This document shows, one piece after another, positions 45,546 to 57,500 of a DNA stretch of 64,000 bases (the first letter of the stretch is position 1; each line of letters opens with the position of its first letter). Origin of the DNA: Anadara kagoshimensis (lineage: Eukaryota > Mollusca > Bivalvia > Arcoida > Arcidae); assembly GCA_021292105.1 (NCBI GenBank), contig CM037873.1:13183489-13247488 (forward strand), read 5' to 3'. The notes below the pieces were generated by a model. That model saw only the letters and a list, made by a program, of their open reading frames with translations. It had not been told where the DNA came from and ran no database searches. Position numbers and translations under genes: made by a program.

Positions 45546-48046
45546 ACCATGTTAAGTGATAAAGGTTGTAAAACTAGCACCTGTATCACCTGTATAATTA
45601 ATTAATCAGGTATTTTTCCGATTACATAAGGTACTTATTTGTATTACATAACAAGTACACGCTACATTTACAAGCACTTTACCATTTATGTTATATAGTG
45701 CAGTTCTGACGTTGTATAATCTGATGCACTTGTTTATTTGTTTGTTGAGATTCTAATTTTAAATAGCCATCAGTTTTAAATGAATTGCATGTCAAACTTA
45801 ATTGATACCAAACCCTTCGTTATATGGCATATCGACATGAATGATATTCAATGAATGATACACACACAAAAATGCAATTTGAAAGTTTAGCCAGTTTTCA
45901 AAAGTTTTCAAAGCTTTTACTTGGATTTTTTATTTTTGAACATAGACTGTTGTTTTTTACTTTAATATCGTTTATAAATACATAATTAATACTAATATCA
46001 TACATATGCAATTCTATAGAGTATTGTCATCTATTGACAGTTTTTTGTGCAGAAGTTTACAGAGAGGTATAATTAGAATTTAACATGATTTATATGACTA
46101 AAAAGCATCTTTAATTTAATCTCAGCGGGTGTATATTTGACAATCTAAATTTAAATCTAAATCAATTTTAATTACAACGAAATGTTAAAAATAGATTTTT
46201 TTATTAATCCAAATAATAATAAAGTTCTTAAAATAGAAATAACCATGTTTCATAGGCAATGAAGTGTGAAATGATTATTAAGATACAAAAAGGTTATGAA
46301 AGTAAGGTTGGCTATAATAACCATGAGAGATTCACTGGTCACAAACCTTGCCTTAAAAGTGCCGATAATTAAAGTACATGAGTTTCAGTGGTCACAAGTC
46401 TCGTCTTTTGTCCATAGTAAAAGTACATGTGTTGTAGATGTCGCTGACCTGGCCTGACCTGACTTTGACCTCAAATCAATGAAATCATTTAGAACCACGT
46501 ACATGTATATGTACTGCCCAATAATGATTATAATAAGTCCAGTCAAACCTGACTATAAAGGCCACCCAAGGAAACCAGTAAAAGTGGCTTTTATGGGCAG
46601 GTGGCCTTTATAGACAGGTTTAAAAATATGAATAAAGAACAGTTGGGATATAATTCTATGGCCTTTATAAGCACGTAGCCTTATATAGAGGTGGCCTTTA
46701 AGGCAGGTTGGACTGTAAAGGTCAAACGGGTAGGCAGTGCTGTTTGCTATGTAATTCTATCTTCCATATCTAACTTAAGTTTACTGTTTGCACATTCTAA
46801 GCAAAGATTTCATGTGATGTTGTTGCTATTACAGTTTAATAGAAAAATAAAATTGTGAAACTGGCAATAGTCACGATCACGATAAACTAAAATACCCAGG
46901 TCAGGTATGTTTGGCCAAACAAAGAACTAACGCCTCAGGATGTATACTCTTTATCTAACAGTTGTATATCAGAATTTAAAAACAAATAACATAACACATT
47001 TTATACATATTTATTTTATTTTCGCGTAACACATATTTTATTGACATACGCAATCATGTATTTTTAATAAATTGATAGATGAGTTGTTGGTTGCCTTGTC
47101 GAAATGCCCTCTGGTGTGTTTCAAAACGTTTCTCTCATTAGGGGTTCCCTAGCCCCATGAATACAAATATTTTGCAACACGTTCACTATCTGTTACAGCA
47201 CACTGGGAAATACCTTCTAAGATCATAGTAGGGAATAACTTCTCGAAATGGTCAGTTTTCTTAAACATAACAAATACACTCCCACATTCCAAATGAATCA
47301 GCTTTTGCGTGTATAAATTAAAAAAAATAAATTAAAAAACAGTTTTATTTGCTTATGTTAACTATGATATGTTATCTACTTGCTTTGATGTGTCTAAGCT
47401 TTGAAGTTTAATAGTCAAACACAAGATACCGGTCTATATTCAAGTTTTGATGTTTAATTGGATTTTTTTTTCAAGCTTTTTTCAAGTTACTAGTATGAAT
47501 ATCAATATCCTATAAAAACATTCTTGTACCTCTTTATGGTATATGTTTCTTTAATAAACTAACAAAATTAATAATATATTTGGTATTTTATCCATACCTC
47601 TACGTATATGGCCATTATATACATTGTCCGTTCAAAGGAATATTTTATTATATACACATGTATGCATTTTGACGAATTTATGCGCTTAAAACGAAAAATG
47701 AAAGCAAAATGTTCAATTTCTCATAAATTTAACTTATAAAGTGTCTTGCTTAGTATGTTTGTCAGAAATTGTACTCATTTTTTACTTGTGAAAGACAGAG
47801 CATAAATCGTCTTTGAATATAGATATCATCTATATCATCCTGTCTATATTAATTATGTGTATCACATTTACGTAATTTATTCAAACGGATTGTCCTACCC
47901 CGCCAACATTATGTTTTACTTTAAATCACAGATTAAAACCCGTAGTTGCACTGAATGATAAATGATTAATAAGAAAGCGATAGAGGACACCAAATTTAAT
48001 TTTATCTCTGGTTTTTATAAGATTACAGAAGCAATGCAATACCGTA
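45546..48046. other. Unassigned intergenic DNA around MITE M3 copy a
   Basis: Apart from the M3 element at 46.5 kb I see nothing in this stretch. Confidence 0.6.
46539..46718. mobile_element. MITE family M3 (TIR CAGTCAAACCTG), copy a
   Basis: It starts CAGTCAAACCTGACTATAAA and ends AAGGCAGGTTGGACTGTA; the ends are inverted. The interior carries repeated GTGGCCTTTATA blocks. About 180 bp. Confidence 0.82.
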
Positions 48047-48424
48047 TACAGACCTGTCGATACCCAGCTATCGAACTAGCGCCTATTTAGCGGCTCATTA
48101 AAGTCCTTCGTCAGTTGGACTACTTTTTGGCAGCTACATGTATGTAACAACTCATCATGAATTCCAACGCCTAATGAAGTCCAGTCAAGCGTCGAAATTC
48201 CAACGCCTTATGAAGTCCAGTTAGGCGTCGAAATTACAACGCGCGTCGAAATTCCAACACCTAAGGAAGTCCAGTTAGGCGTCGAAATTACAACGTCTAA
48301 TGAGGTCTGGACTGCATTAGTCCGTATTATTTAGGCCACTAGCTGTCCTTATCTCAGCCAGTCAGCAGATAGAATTCGGCTACATTTCGTTAGTTGAGTG
48401 TTATTTTTTGACAGGTCTGTTCTG
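48047..48424. mobile_element. MITE family M2, copy c, with internal tandem repeat
   Basis: Inverted ends are ATACAGACCTGTCGA and TTTTGACAGGTCTGTTCTGA. It is longer than the other copies because it contains about four copies of a 37-bp unit at 48158-48315. Confidence 0.8.
48158..48315. repeat. 37-bp tandem repeat inside MITE M2 copy c
   Basis: The unit is GTCGAAATTCCAACGCCTAA followed by TGAAGTCCAGTTAGGC, about four imperfect copies, one shortened at ACAACGCGCGTCG. The units carry internal near-palindromes (GACTTC/GAAGTC type). Confidence 0.9.
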
Positions 48425-48578
48425 AATACAGCAAGTAGACTTTCATACAATAGATACGGATCTAGTGCTTATGGAAAGTGCAATTAATTTTTAAAAAATG
48501 AAAATTAAAATAAATCTAAGCACTAATAACGAAATGTGATAATTAATTCATTTGCAGTGGTATAATTTTAAATGGTTA

Positions 48579-48761
48579 TACAGTCAAACCTGTCTAAGAA
48601 GGCTCTCCAAAAGAACCAGTAAAAGTGGCCTTTATGGACAGGTGGCCAAAATATACAGGTTCAAAAAATATGATTAAAGAACTATAGGGATATGATTCTA
48701 TTGGCCTTTATAAGCAGGTGACCCTTGTATAGATGTGTCTTTTAAGCAGGTTGGACTGTAG
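48579..48761. mobile_element. MITE family M3, copy b
   Basis: Same orientation and structure as copy a: TACAGTCAAACCTGTCTA at the left, AAGCAGGTTGGACTGTAG at the right, and the same internal order of GGCCTTTAT blocks. Confidence 0.82.
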
Positions 48762-49064
48762 TTTTTAAATAAGTGGAATGGTTAGGTACCTTCCAATAGT
48801 ACATACATATACCGTTTTTGAATGAATTGAATGATAAATTAAATGGTATATGACATCACCATTTCCAAAAACACTTGGCAACTGTTTTTCAATAAATCCA
48901 AACTTAAAAAAATATTTATAAGATTCGTGAGTTTAATTATCAATGTACCTAACTGTGTGCATTTTGGCATGTGTGTTTGTATATTTCGTAAGCGTTTAAT
49001 ATTTTATGTTCTTTGTCCAACGTAAGCAAACGGAATGGAGTGTTTATCTGGCTGTCTGGCTTTC

Positions 49065-49187
49065 TGAAATATGGATAGCTATTGACCAAAAAGCTAGCGA
49101 AATAACACGAGTGGCTGTGATGAGCTGCCGAGTCCTCATTAATTCGTTATCTGAGTGATAAACTTTGGACAGGTCTGTACTGTAGTC
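49065..49187. mobile_element. MITE family M2, truncated copy d
   Basis: Only the 3' part is clear: GAGCTGCCGAGTCC, TTAATTCGTTATCTGAGTG and the terminus TTTGGACAGGTCTGTACTG, closely matching copy e at 49.8 kb. Confidence 0.65.
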
Positions 49188-49637
49188 TACAAAAAACAGT
49201 CTGTAGGTTTTTGTGAATTACATATTTTAGTTACCCTCTAACTTTTGAAATTTCTATAATGGCATGTATATTGTTAAATCCTCTATATTCCTAAATGAGA
49301 GAACAATCATTTAGCTTTTTGCAATTTTTTGGTTGTGCTTTTGTATTATCATTCTGAACTTAAAGGAACAAATGTTGTCGGAATTATTTTAGGAAGTAAT
49401 TTCTTTCTAAATGTCTTCTTCGCCTTAATTAATTTTAATCGCAATCAGAACACGTCATGGCCAAAGTTCAATGAAGACAAAACATAGGGCATATAAGACA
49501 TACACAAAAACTTCGTTAAACAATTACTGGAAGTACAGGTACAGCTGGTAAACAGATGGTATTATATATATAAACATGTATTGTGCTTGCACGAATAATG
49601 AGATATTCTGGTCTTTGATCGCTCAGATCATACAATA

Positions 49638-49859
49638 CATACCCGCCGAAAGTTTAACAATAAGCCAGTAGCGAAATTAACCAAGACTCGGCAGCCGATT
49701 GACCAAAAGTTGACGAAAAGTTGTCGAAAAATCATGAAATCTATAGTAACTACTGATAAGAAGGTGTCGATATATAGGTAAAAAGGAGCCGATGTGAGCT
49801 GTCGATTTTGCCTTAATTCGTTTGCTAAGTGTTTAACTTTCGACAGGTCTGTACTATAT
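49638..49859. mobile_element. MITE family M2, copy e (near full length)
   Basis: It begins ACCCGCCGAAAGTTTAACA and ends GTGTTTAACTTTCGACAGGT CTGTACT; these are inverted termini of about 18 bp. About 220 bp, the best-preserved short copy. Confidence 0.8.
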
Positions 49860-51311
49860 GACAGGCAAATTTTTGAAATATATACGCATATAACGTATTT
49901 AAAAAGAACTATCCGCCAATAGCTGCAATAATGCTGACATGACTTAAAAAAAACAATATATAATTCACTCACTACTTAAAAGAACAAAAGTTTTCGATAT
50001 CTTGTTTTTCACCAGTAAGAAAATTATTTCGGTACAAAAAGGGTTCTAACAATAGACAGTAAAAGACAATGTAAAATAAAGATTAACGATTAAATTTTAT
50101 TACAGAATTTTTAAAACGGTTTTAAATCATTATAATTTATTCTGATATTGTTGGAAAAAAAGAATATATATAGGCGAAAGTTTTTAATATTTGAAAGCAA
50201 AGCATAATTTGTAAGACCACTGCAATGCACATTAAAATTTGGGCATACGAATCTTTTATCTTCTGAGGAGGAGATACCTTTTGACAAGACACTAAATATA
50301 TTAAATTATACGTTTAAATTACATAAGACTTGAAAGAGACTATTGAAATTTAATTTCTGTTCATGAATACACCATTTTATTAAAGATTTTTCCATAAAGA
50401 TTAAATTTAAATTAGTCTGGGCTATTGATTATTTCTGTCTTTATCCAAATATTAATAAAAACCAGCAAAATGTATGGTGCACGTGAAATAACGAATTGAG
50501 TTATATTGGTATTTTTCACTTAAAGCATTATAAAAATGTTGCAATAAGTCCATAGTAACATGTACTTTAATCCCTGTCATATAACCCTCAATTCTGACCG
50601 CTTTGATTGCACCAGTCAAGAAGAACCTGTCTGGATATAACACAGGCCCGTCGAAAGTTTAACACCTCACTAACGAACAATACCAATACCTAATCCAAGT
50701 TTTTGTCACCTAGCTATTTATTATATTTTAAATATTATAATGTATTATATACTTATTTATGTGTAATATGCACAACTTTGATTTAAATATACAAAAATAT
50801 TTGTCTCTCTATTCATGATGTTTGAAAAGAAAACATTTATAAACCTAACATTTTTATAAAATTTTAATACAATTATGTGAAATGCATTAAATTCCAAAAA
50901 TATAATTAAATCCCTTGTAGTTAAATAAATTATAAGTTCATCGAGATCATAAAAGACCTAACGCAAACTTGAACAAATGTTCCGCTAAAAACAAAATAAA
51001 GTTAAAACTTTGAAAACGGTCAAAAGTTCAACGCTTGAAATCAAAACAGACGAGTAATCATGAGACCAGGATTTTTATGATCCGTTGTCCCAAACTTGTT
51101 TAGTTTTTTTTCTGTTTTCAATCGTTAGTTATTTTGAATCTTTGCTTACATTATTGTAACTACTAACATCAAATTGCAAATTTTTAAAAGTTAATACAAT
51201 TCACAAAATACCAAATGTATATTAGATGCATGTATGTAAAAATCTATTCTGCTGTACAAATACTTTAGGGTTTCTCTGAAATATGACAACTTATTCACAA
51301 AAAACAACAAG
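49860..51311. other. Unassigned intergenic DNA
   Basis: It holds only the M2 fragment at 50.64 kb; 63-codon open frames are not convincing. Confidence 0.6.
50641..50700. mobile_element. MITE family M2, 5' fragment f
   Basis: CACAGGCCCGTCGAAAGTTT followed by AACACCTCACTAACGAAC matches the left end of the M2 family; no matching right end was found nearby. Confidence 0.6.
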
Positions 51312-51550
51312 TAAATATTAAAAGCGCAACAGGTACAGATCACAGCACCTCAAACCGACCGCTAAGGTTCGAATCCTACTCGAAACAGACCCTAATGTGA
51401 GGAAGTTTGTCAGTTCGATTTCTAAAGGTCGGTGGTTTTCTGAGCACTCCGGTTTTCTCTACCATCCATGAAGTGGCCGCCATAAAATTAGTGAAAGAAT
51501 CTTGACTGGGTCGCAAAACTCACTTATGTGACTTCACTCTATTTCGCGAC
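51312..51550 (+). mobile_element. tRNA-derived SINE, family B
   Basis: Box B AAGGTTCGAATCCTACTCG, body CCTAATGTGAGGAAGTTTGT and CACTCCGGTTTTCTCTACCA, tail ATTAGTGAAAGAATCTTGAC TGGG. Box A is degraded. Confidence 0.75.
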
Positions 51551-52724
51551 GGAATTCAATCGTAAATATTCATGATGTCAGAATTTATTTAGATTGACAT
51601 CAATTGTCATCTAAATGAAATCTCTATATCAACCCATTGATGTGTATTCCGTTTATGGTTCGTTTTTATCGATAAAATTGAAATGGCAGAACCAGGTGTA
51701 TATGAATACGAACCCATTTCTAAAACCACCAATTCATTGCCACTGTGTGAAATAGCATTTCAATTGTGTACGGAAATTACACCTCTTTTTGTGACTTTAT
51801 ACTGATATGTACACAATAATTAGACCTCTTTATCCTAACTCAAATAAATATCAAAAGACTGGGCAAATAAATACTGGTCTTCGATTTGTATAACTTACCA
51901 ATAACTTATTATGTATACCAATAATCACATTACAAATTCTGTGCTTTGAAAAAGTTTAAATTAGAATATTCTTTATTTATTTGTGATAAAAGTCTATAAG
52001 ATTTGGTTGTTTTGTGGAAGTATAATATCGTCTATTATAAGCAGTTAAACTCTAACACCAGATAGAGAAAATTATAATCTCATTTGATGGGGTTTGTTGG
52101 TTTTAAAAGAATTGTAAATAATAAATGTATTTATTAGTTAGACTATTTAAACAGTCTATAAACAAGCTATATTTGGCAAGGTTGATAAAACTTTTTCAGT
52201 TTGATAATTTGTACTTAACGCTTATTGCTTTTTAAAGCTTTCTTCTTTTATCATTAAGAATCTACTAAAGTGGATAAAGGGAGGGAACTCTTTAACAATG
52301 AAAATTGATTTTTTTCCTCGACTAAATAACTCTTTACTGGCGCTTGATAATGCAAATAAGGGTAATTTTCTTAATAAAAAAGCTATTTAACTTGAACCTT
52401 AACATTCTACTATCCTATTGTCCTATTTATGGTATATTGAAAATTTACATATACTTAGTGAACGACAGATTTAGACATCTGTAAGAATGACAGAGTTATT
52501 TCCCTTTACGGATTAACCGGACTCATGAGATCATCAAGTGAATCACAATACTCCAAGTTGAGAAATGTAATTGATTTCACCATTAAAATGTTGAAATATG
52601 ATTATTATAGTTGTATGACTGCTATGAATATCTCATGCGAACTGAATAACGCACGTTATATCACATGTACATGTAGTTTGTCTTTGTAAATAGCTATGAC
52701 AGTTAGGCCTATACGACCGTTATT

Positions 52725-52800
52725 ACCATATCTCATCAGTTCCCAGAACTGCCCGCCTTGATATAAGTGAAATAATCTTGACTAGAGCGTAAATCATCTT
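52725..52800 (+). mobile_element. SINE 3'-tail fragment
   Basis: CCGCCTTGATATAAGTGAAA TAATCTTGACTAG is the shared SINE tail without a head. Confidence 0.6.
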
Positions 52801-53159
52801 TACTACGGATCCACTGCATTTGCATTTAAAATCCTAATTACATTTATCCTAAACTAGATGGTGACTGGTCTTGTAAATTTATAAATTTAAAATTTCTTAT
52901 TCGCCATTACAGATTATATTATCGTCACATCCACTAGATGTAACAGCCATATTATCACGTGATTATCACTTTGATTTGATGTGACGCTATTTATTGATAA
53001 CGTCATATAATTATTTGCCGGTCAGGCTGTAATACAATTATCATTACAATCTGATAATGGGAGTAAGTTTTGTTACAGAGTTAATTGAAAAACGCCCAGT
53101 AAATGTAAATAAAGTCTAATCATAGTATATTTTGTAATTTTCTATCGCCATGATAGAAG

Positions 53160-53470
53160 ATTGATTTAATGGAGTTTTACGTCTCATTCAAGAATGTTTC
53201 ACTGATACTTATTAGTTTTATGACATCGACAGCCATAAATGAAGTACCAGAAATTTCTAATTGCAGCGAGCTCTAGGCTATGTGCAAGGAGGGTTCTTTG
53301 ACACTCAACGCCCAACGTGACTTTGGTTTTAAGGACCCATGACTTTTATCTCTAAATGCCAAGTTCTTGCAAAAGAAAAGATACTATTCATTTTCAAGTC
53401 TTGATCAGGCCGACCAAAGTTCAAATCCCTAATTCCCACATACAAATCTTACATTACCAAGTTAAGATAG
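53160..53470 (-). mobile_element. tRNA-derived SINE, family A, diverged
   Basis: On the minus strand: degraded box B (GGGATTTGAACTTTGGTC), body with GGCATTTAGAG, and tail around 53.19 kb (GTGAAACATTCTTGAATG). Heavily mutated. Confidence 0.65.
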
Positions 53471-54268
53471 AAGAAACTTAGCAAGGGAATTATATGCTGA
53501 TTATTTGACAAATAAGTGTCGGAGGTAGCGGAAGTTCTTATTATAAACATATATCTTTCAAAATTACAATAGACTGGTGAATAAACAGTTTCATGAAGTT
53601 AATAAATAACAACAGTTCTCCTACAAATTATTTTGCTAATGTTGACTAAAAACTGAAAATTGAGTTTTATTGCATAAAATTCTTCAAAATCTGATTGTCT
53701 GATTACAAGTGTGGTTTGTCGTAGGACCGACGCATTTATAGTTTTACTACGTCTGTTTATTTTTAATTTTTGAGAACAGAAAAGGCGAGACAACAAATAC
53801 AATTGTAGTTTTCATTGACAAATGACTGTGTACTGCAAGATTACATTTAACAAACAAATCTGTAAATGGTTGCTTGATCTACATCAGTGAAGGATGCTTT
53901 TTACAGCAAATGAGATGCAAATAAATATTGAAATAAATAAATAAATATAAATTAATTGATTCCTAAGAATACAATTCTCTTTCATCATTTGTTTAGTGAT
54001 GCACTCCACGGTTTTATATGATAATGACATTCTTACTAATTAACAAATTGTCCCTTCTTATATAATACATGTAGTACAATCAAAACAATTTACTATATCC
54101 GTGTACCTATAGTCAATCTGCAGAAATATTAAAAAAATATATCTTAATTTTTCGATTTTTAATTTTTTTTCGAGCTTCATATTTATGAACATAAGCTACA
54201 TGTACATATGGGAAACACATCCTTATGTTATACATATTCTATTTTCTAAAAAAAATCTCCGATTGATT

Positions 54269-54564
54269 TCATTTTCTTGTCCGCATTATCCATATAAAAA
54301 CTGAAACCATTGCCACTAAGACAACAACAGATCCTATCACTGAACCAACAATAATTCCTATTTTCACTTCGTTATCCTCGTTTTGTTCGTTTTCGTCGTC
54401 GTTATCGTCAGAATCATCGTCTGTGTCACCATTATCTAGACTTTGTGGATCTGGAGGCACGACCACGTTATAAGACTCGTTGGTGTATCTGCAGTTTGCT
54501 CCAAAATCACATGGGTTACACCCAACAGTCAAATTACTTGAAGAAACACTTGTATTTGCTGTAC
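54269..54564 (-). CDS. Gene B last exon: CNPC motif, acidic stalk, transmembrane helix
   Basis: After CTCACAG the exon reads GTANTSVSSSNLT, then VGCNPCDFGANCRYTNES, a proline link, and a strongly acidic stalk (NGDTDDDSDDNDDENEQNED). An approximately 20-residue helix follows (KIGIIVGSVIGSVVVLVAMV), and the protein ends with a short basic tail, MRTRK. The acidic run is outside the membrane here, whereas in gene A the acidic frame is on the cytoplasmic side. Three cysteines and an NES glycosylation site precede the stalk. Confidence 0.82.
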
Positions 54565-57500
54565 CTGTGAGTTGAAATACAAAGATGATAAGACCACAAT
54601 GTATACATGAATTATGAAGTTATTTGTTTAGACGCAAGCAAAATAGCACTTTGTCAAAATAAACACTGAAAATCGTTTTTTCGTTTGAAAAGAAAACTCT
54701 ACCAGGCAAAAAATATGACATATCATTTATTCTTTGGATGTTAATCAGGTAACTATAGAAAACCAATATGTAACTGAAAACATGTATCTTTTAACAGGCT
54801 ATTGAACCAAGAGCACGGAATAATAATTCTGTTACTCACAGAATTTCAGAAAACAATCTATATTTTGATTATATTATTATATTTCGTATAGGATCTATAA
54901 ACAGTTGCACTGCACAAATACCAACTAAAACGGTGAACTTAAGGATAGGTCCTACCGATACACTGAAGCAGATGGAAAGTGTTAATGGCAAAACATTAAA
55001 TTTAAATATTCACTTAGTGAAGTCTTGAACCATTCACCCCGCCGGTTTTCCAGTGACGCAAAGCAAGGGACACGCTAGTTTTTCATTGGTTGAAACTGTT
55101 TTATCTTAAAACAATCCAAAATATGCAGATTTTGACATTCCAACATTACTGACCGCACATAAATATAAATTACCTTGTTTGCGGAGGATAACAAACTCTT
55201 CATCTTTTGGTCCCTGCTCGGTACACAGACATCACACAAGTTATTAACTGGTTCTGTAGTCACATATATTCTTTCCTTCAAGGCATTGATTTGTATATCT
55301 TTTTGAAAAAAAACAAAGTTAATAGTACAATAATGTTTGTAACAACAGTAGTTGTATACAGATTAAAAGAATCAATCACTTCTTATGGTGCCAGATGGGG
55401 ACATATCAACTAGATCCCTTGCTTTGTTCTGAACCAAATATAGAACGAGGGTTTAGAAGTACCTATCTGGTACCTTAAGTAGGGATTGGTTATATTCCTT
55501 GCATCACAAAATACTTCAAATTCAATCAATTAAAAATCATTTTTAGCATGTTATCAACACATCGATACAATTCCGATTTCATTCATAAATTATGACGGAA
55601 AAAAGGTCGTGTAAGCCATTTTTACACAAGGAGTGACAAATGAAGATGACAGTCATATTTCTGTTGATGGTATATAGTTTTTTTCTACTTGGGATGAAAG
55701 AATAATTTACCAAGTTAACTAAATGGTTTTTAAATACTGGACAGAAAGAAAGTAACTTATTTGTTTGTACAACTACCTGTAATCCATGTAATAAACAGTA
55801 GCTTCCTTACGGAATTGCTGGGACTTTGACTTGTGACTTTTTTTGATTTATTTTTGCTGATACTATCTCTATTTTAATTACATATATAGTAAAGGAACCA
55901 TCACGATTTGGGTCTGAACCCAAAAGTCCCTTCATTTTACATTCAGTCTGTCAGTTTTGTTTGTTTGTATCTTTAGATGAGTGTGCTAACTACTTTGTTG
56001 CATACCAGTCTGATATTTATACTGTCATTAAGCTGTTTTGAAATTTATCATTAAATCCATTCAAAAATAGTGCAAGACAACAAAAAATGCATTTGGAACG
56101 AAGAAAAACTATTGATTGCAATATAACAATATATGAATTATATATTTAAAAACACATTGTTTTGCAGTTAAACAATTTATGAATTCAAAAGTTTAGACCT
56201 TTTGACTGACATCAGTTTTACAATATAATACTGGAGCAAATATGAATAATATCACACTGACATATAGGTTGTATTGTCTGACATTGATTTTAGAATTCTA
56301 ATTGTTTAAAATGGAACTTTGTAACATTGATCAATAAGTATAAAACAATTATATATGTATGTACAAATACAAAATGTTTTCAAGCCTTTTTTTCAAACAC
56401 TAAGTCATTATTACTATACAATTGGTATGTTATAATATGGACATAGGAGGACCTGACACTTTTTTCATGTTTTAAATAAAATCGACAACTGGATTTCGAT
56501 GGTACTTTATGGTGTATGCAAAATGTATATTGTAATATACAATTGTGAGTCAATGAGTAATTATTCTAACTTATTTCCGGTTAAGAACCACCTCGATGCA
56601 CTTGGTCCAACGGCGTTCAATTGACATTATCACAGAACTAAAAAAGTCAGGGTCCTTTCCATTGACCCGTGGTCTTCACGACTTCTTCGTCAGACCGGGA
56701 ATGACGTTAAAGGATATCAATGAAACATGTATTAAAACAAGGCACGAAAATCATGACTGTGTCAGAAAATAAATATATAAATGGTCATGCTGTCAAACAA
56801 GAACTCACCTGAAAACTGGTAATAAGAAAACAAATCATCATTGTGTTTTTTAAATTTCTGACACAGATATCCTGTAACGTTCTGTCCGAATAATGATATC
56901 GATGGAGACCTGAAAAGATTAAGATGTTACATATTTATAAGTTTTTTTTAATCATTTCATCATTAATTGATGTTTCACCGACCACGCCCACAATGTTTCG
57001 ACACTGGCCGCCATCACGGCACCAAAGTAGCGTCATGGCAACTAATGACGTACTAGTGTCAGTGACGTCATTCTTTTTCCGTGTAAATCAAGCATCCGGC
57101 CATTTTGACGGAACATTGTGGGCGTGGCCGGCAATACGTCAATTCATTTTCTAATTAAAGATGAAAGTCATATTATCAACACTAGTTTAGAAATAACCTA
57201 ATCAACATAATAAGTAGTGCAAATCTTTTTAGAAGGATGTTATACGGTTTATTTGTATTCAGTTTCATTTTTATTTCAAGATTTACAATCACATCAATAT
57301 CTGATATTATATTCATTGTGATCAATCAATTAAGAACACACCACAACAAAACGAACGTATACATTAAGACCCATGACAAACCCTGACTTTGTACACCCAC
57401 TGACCATAATGTCAATATTTTCCCCAGTGTATGGCTTGTACTAAATACATTGTTCCGAGACCCACCTCGACTTTTTACAGGTTCTGAATATAATGCACAT

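Larger units (their letters stand above)
51551..54268. other. Unassigned intergenic DNA downstream of gene B
   Basis: Two SINE pieces are listed separately. The rest is AT-rich; a TGTAACAGCCATATTATCACG / GATGTGACGC stretch near 52.94 kb was noted but not explained. Confidence 0.55.

Noticed and set aside
54570..55170. Missing 0-to-1 phase exon of gene B
   Set aside because: I tested segments after TTTTAG and TTTTCAG in this stretch; each has an early stop or no usable donor, so none is reported.
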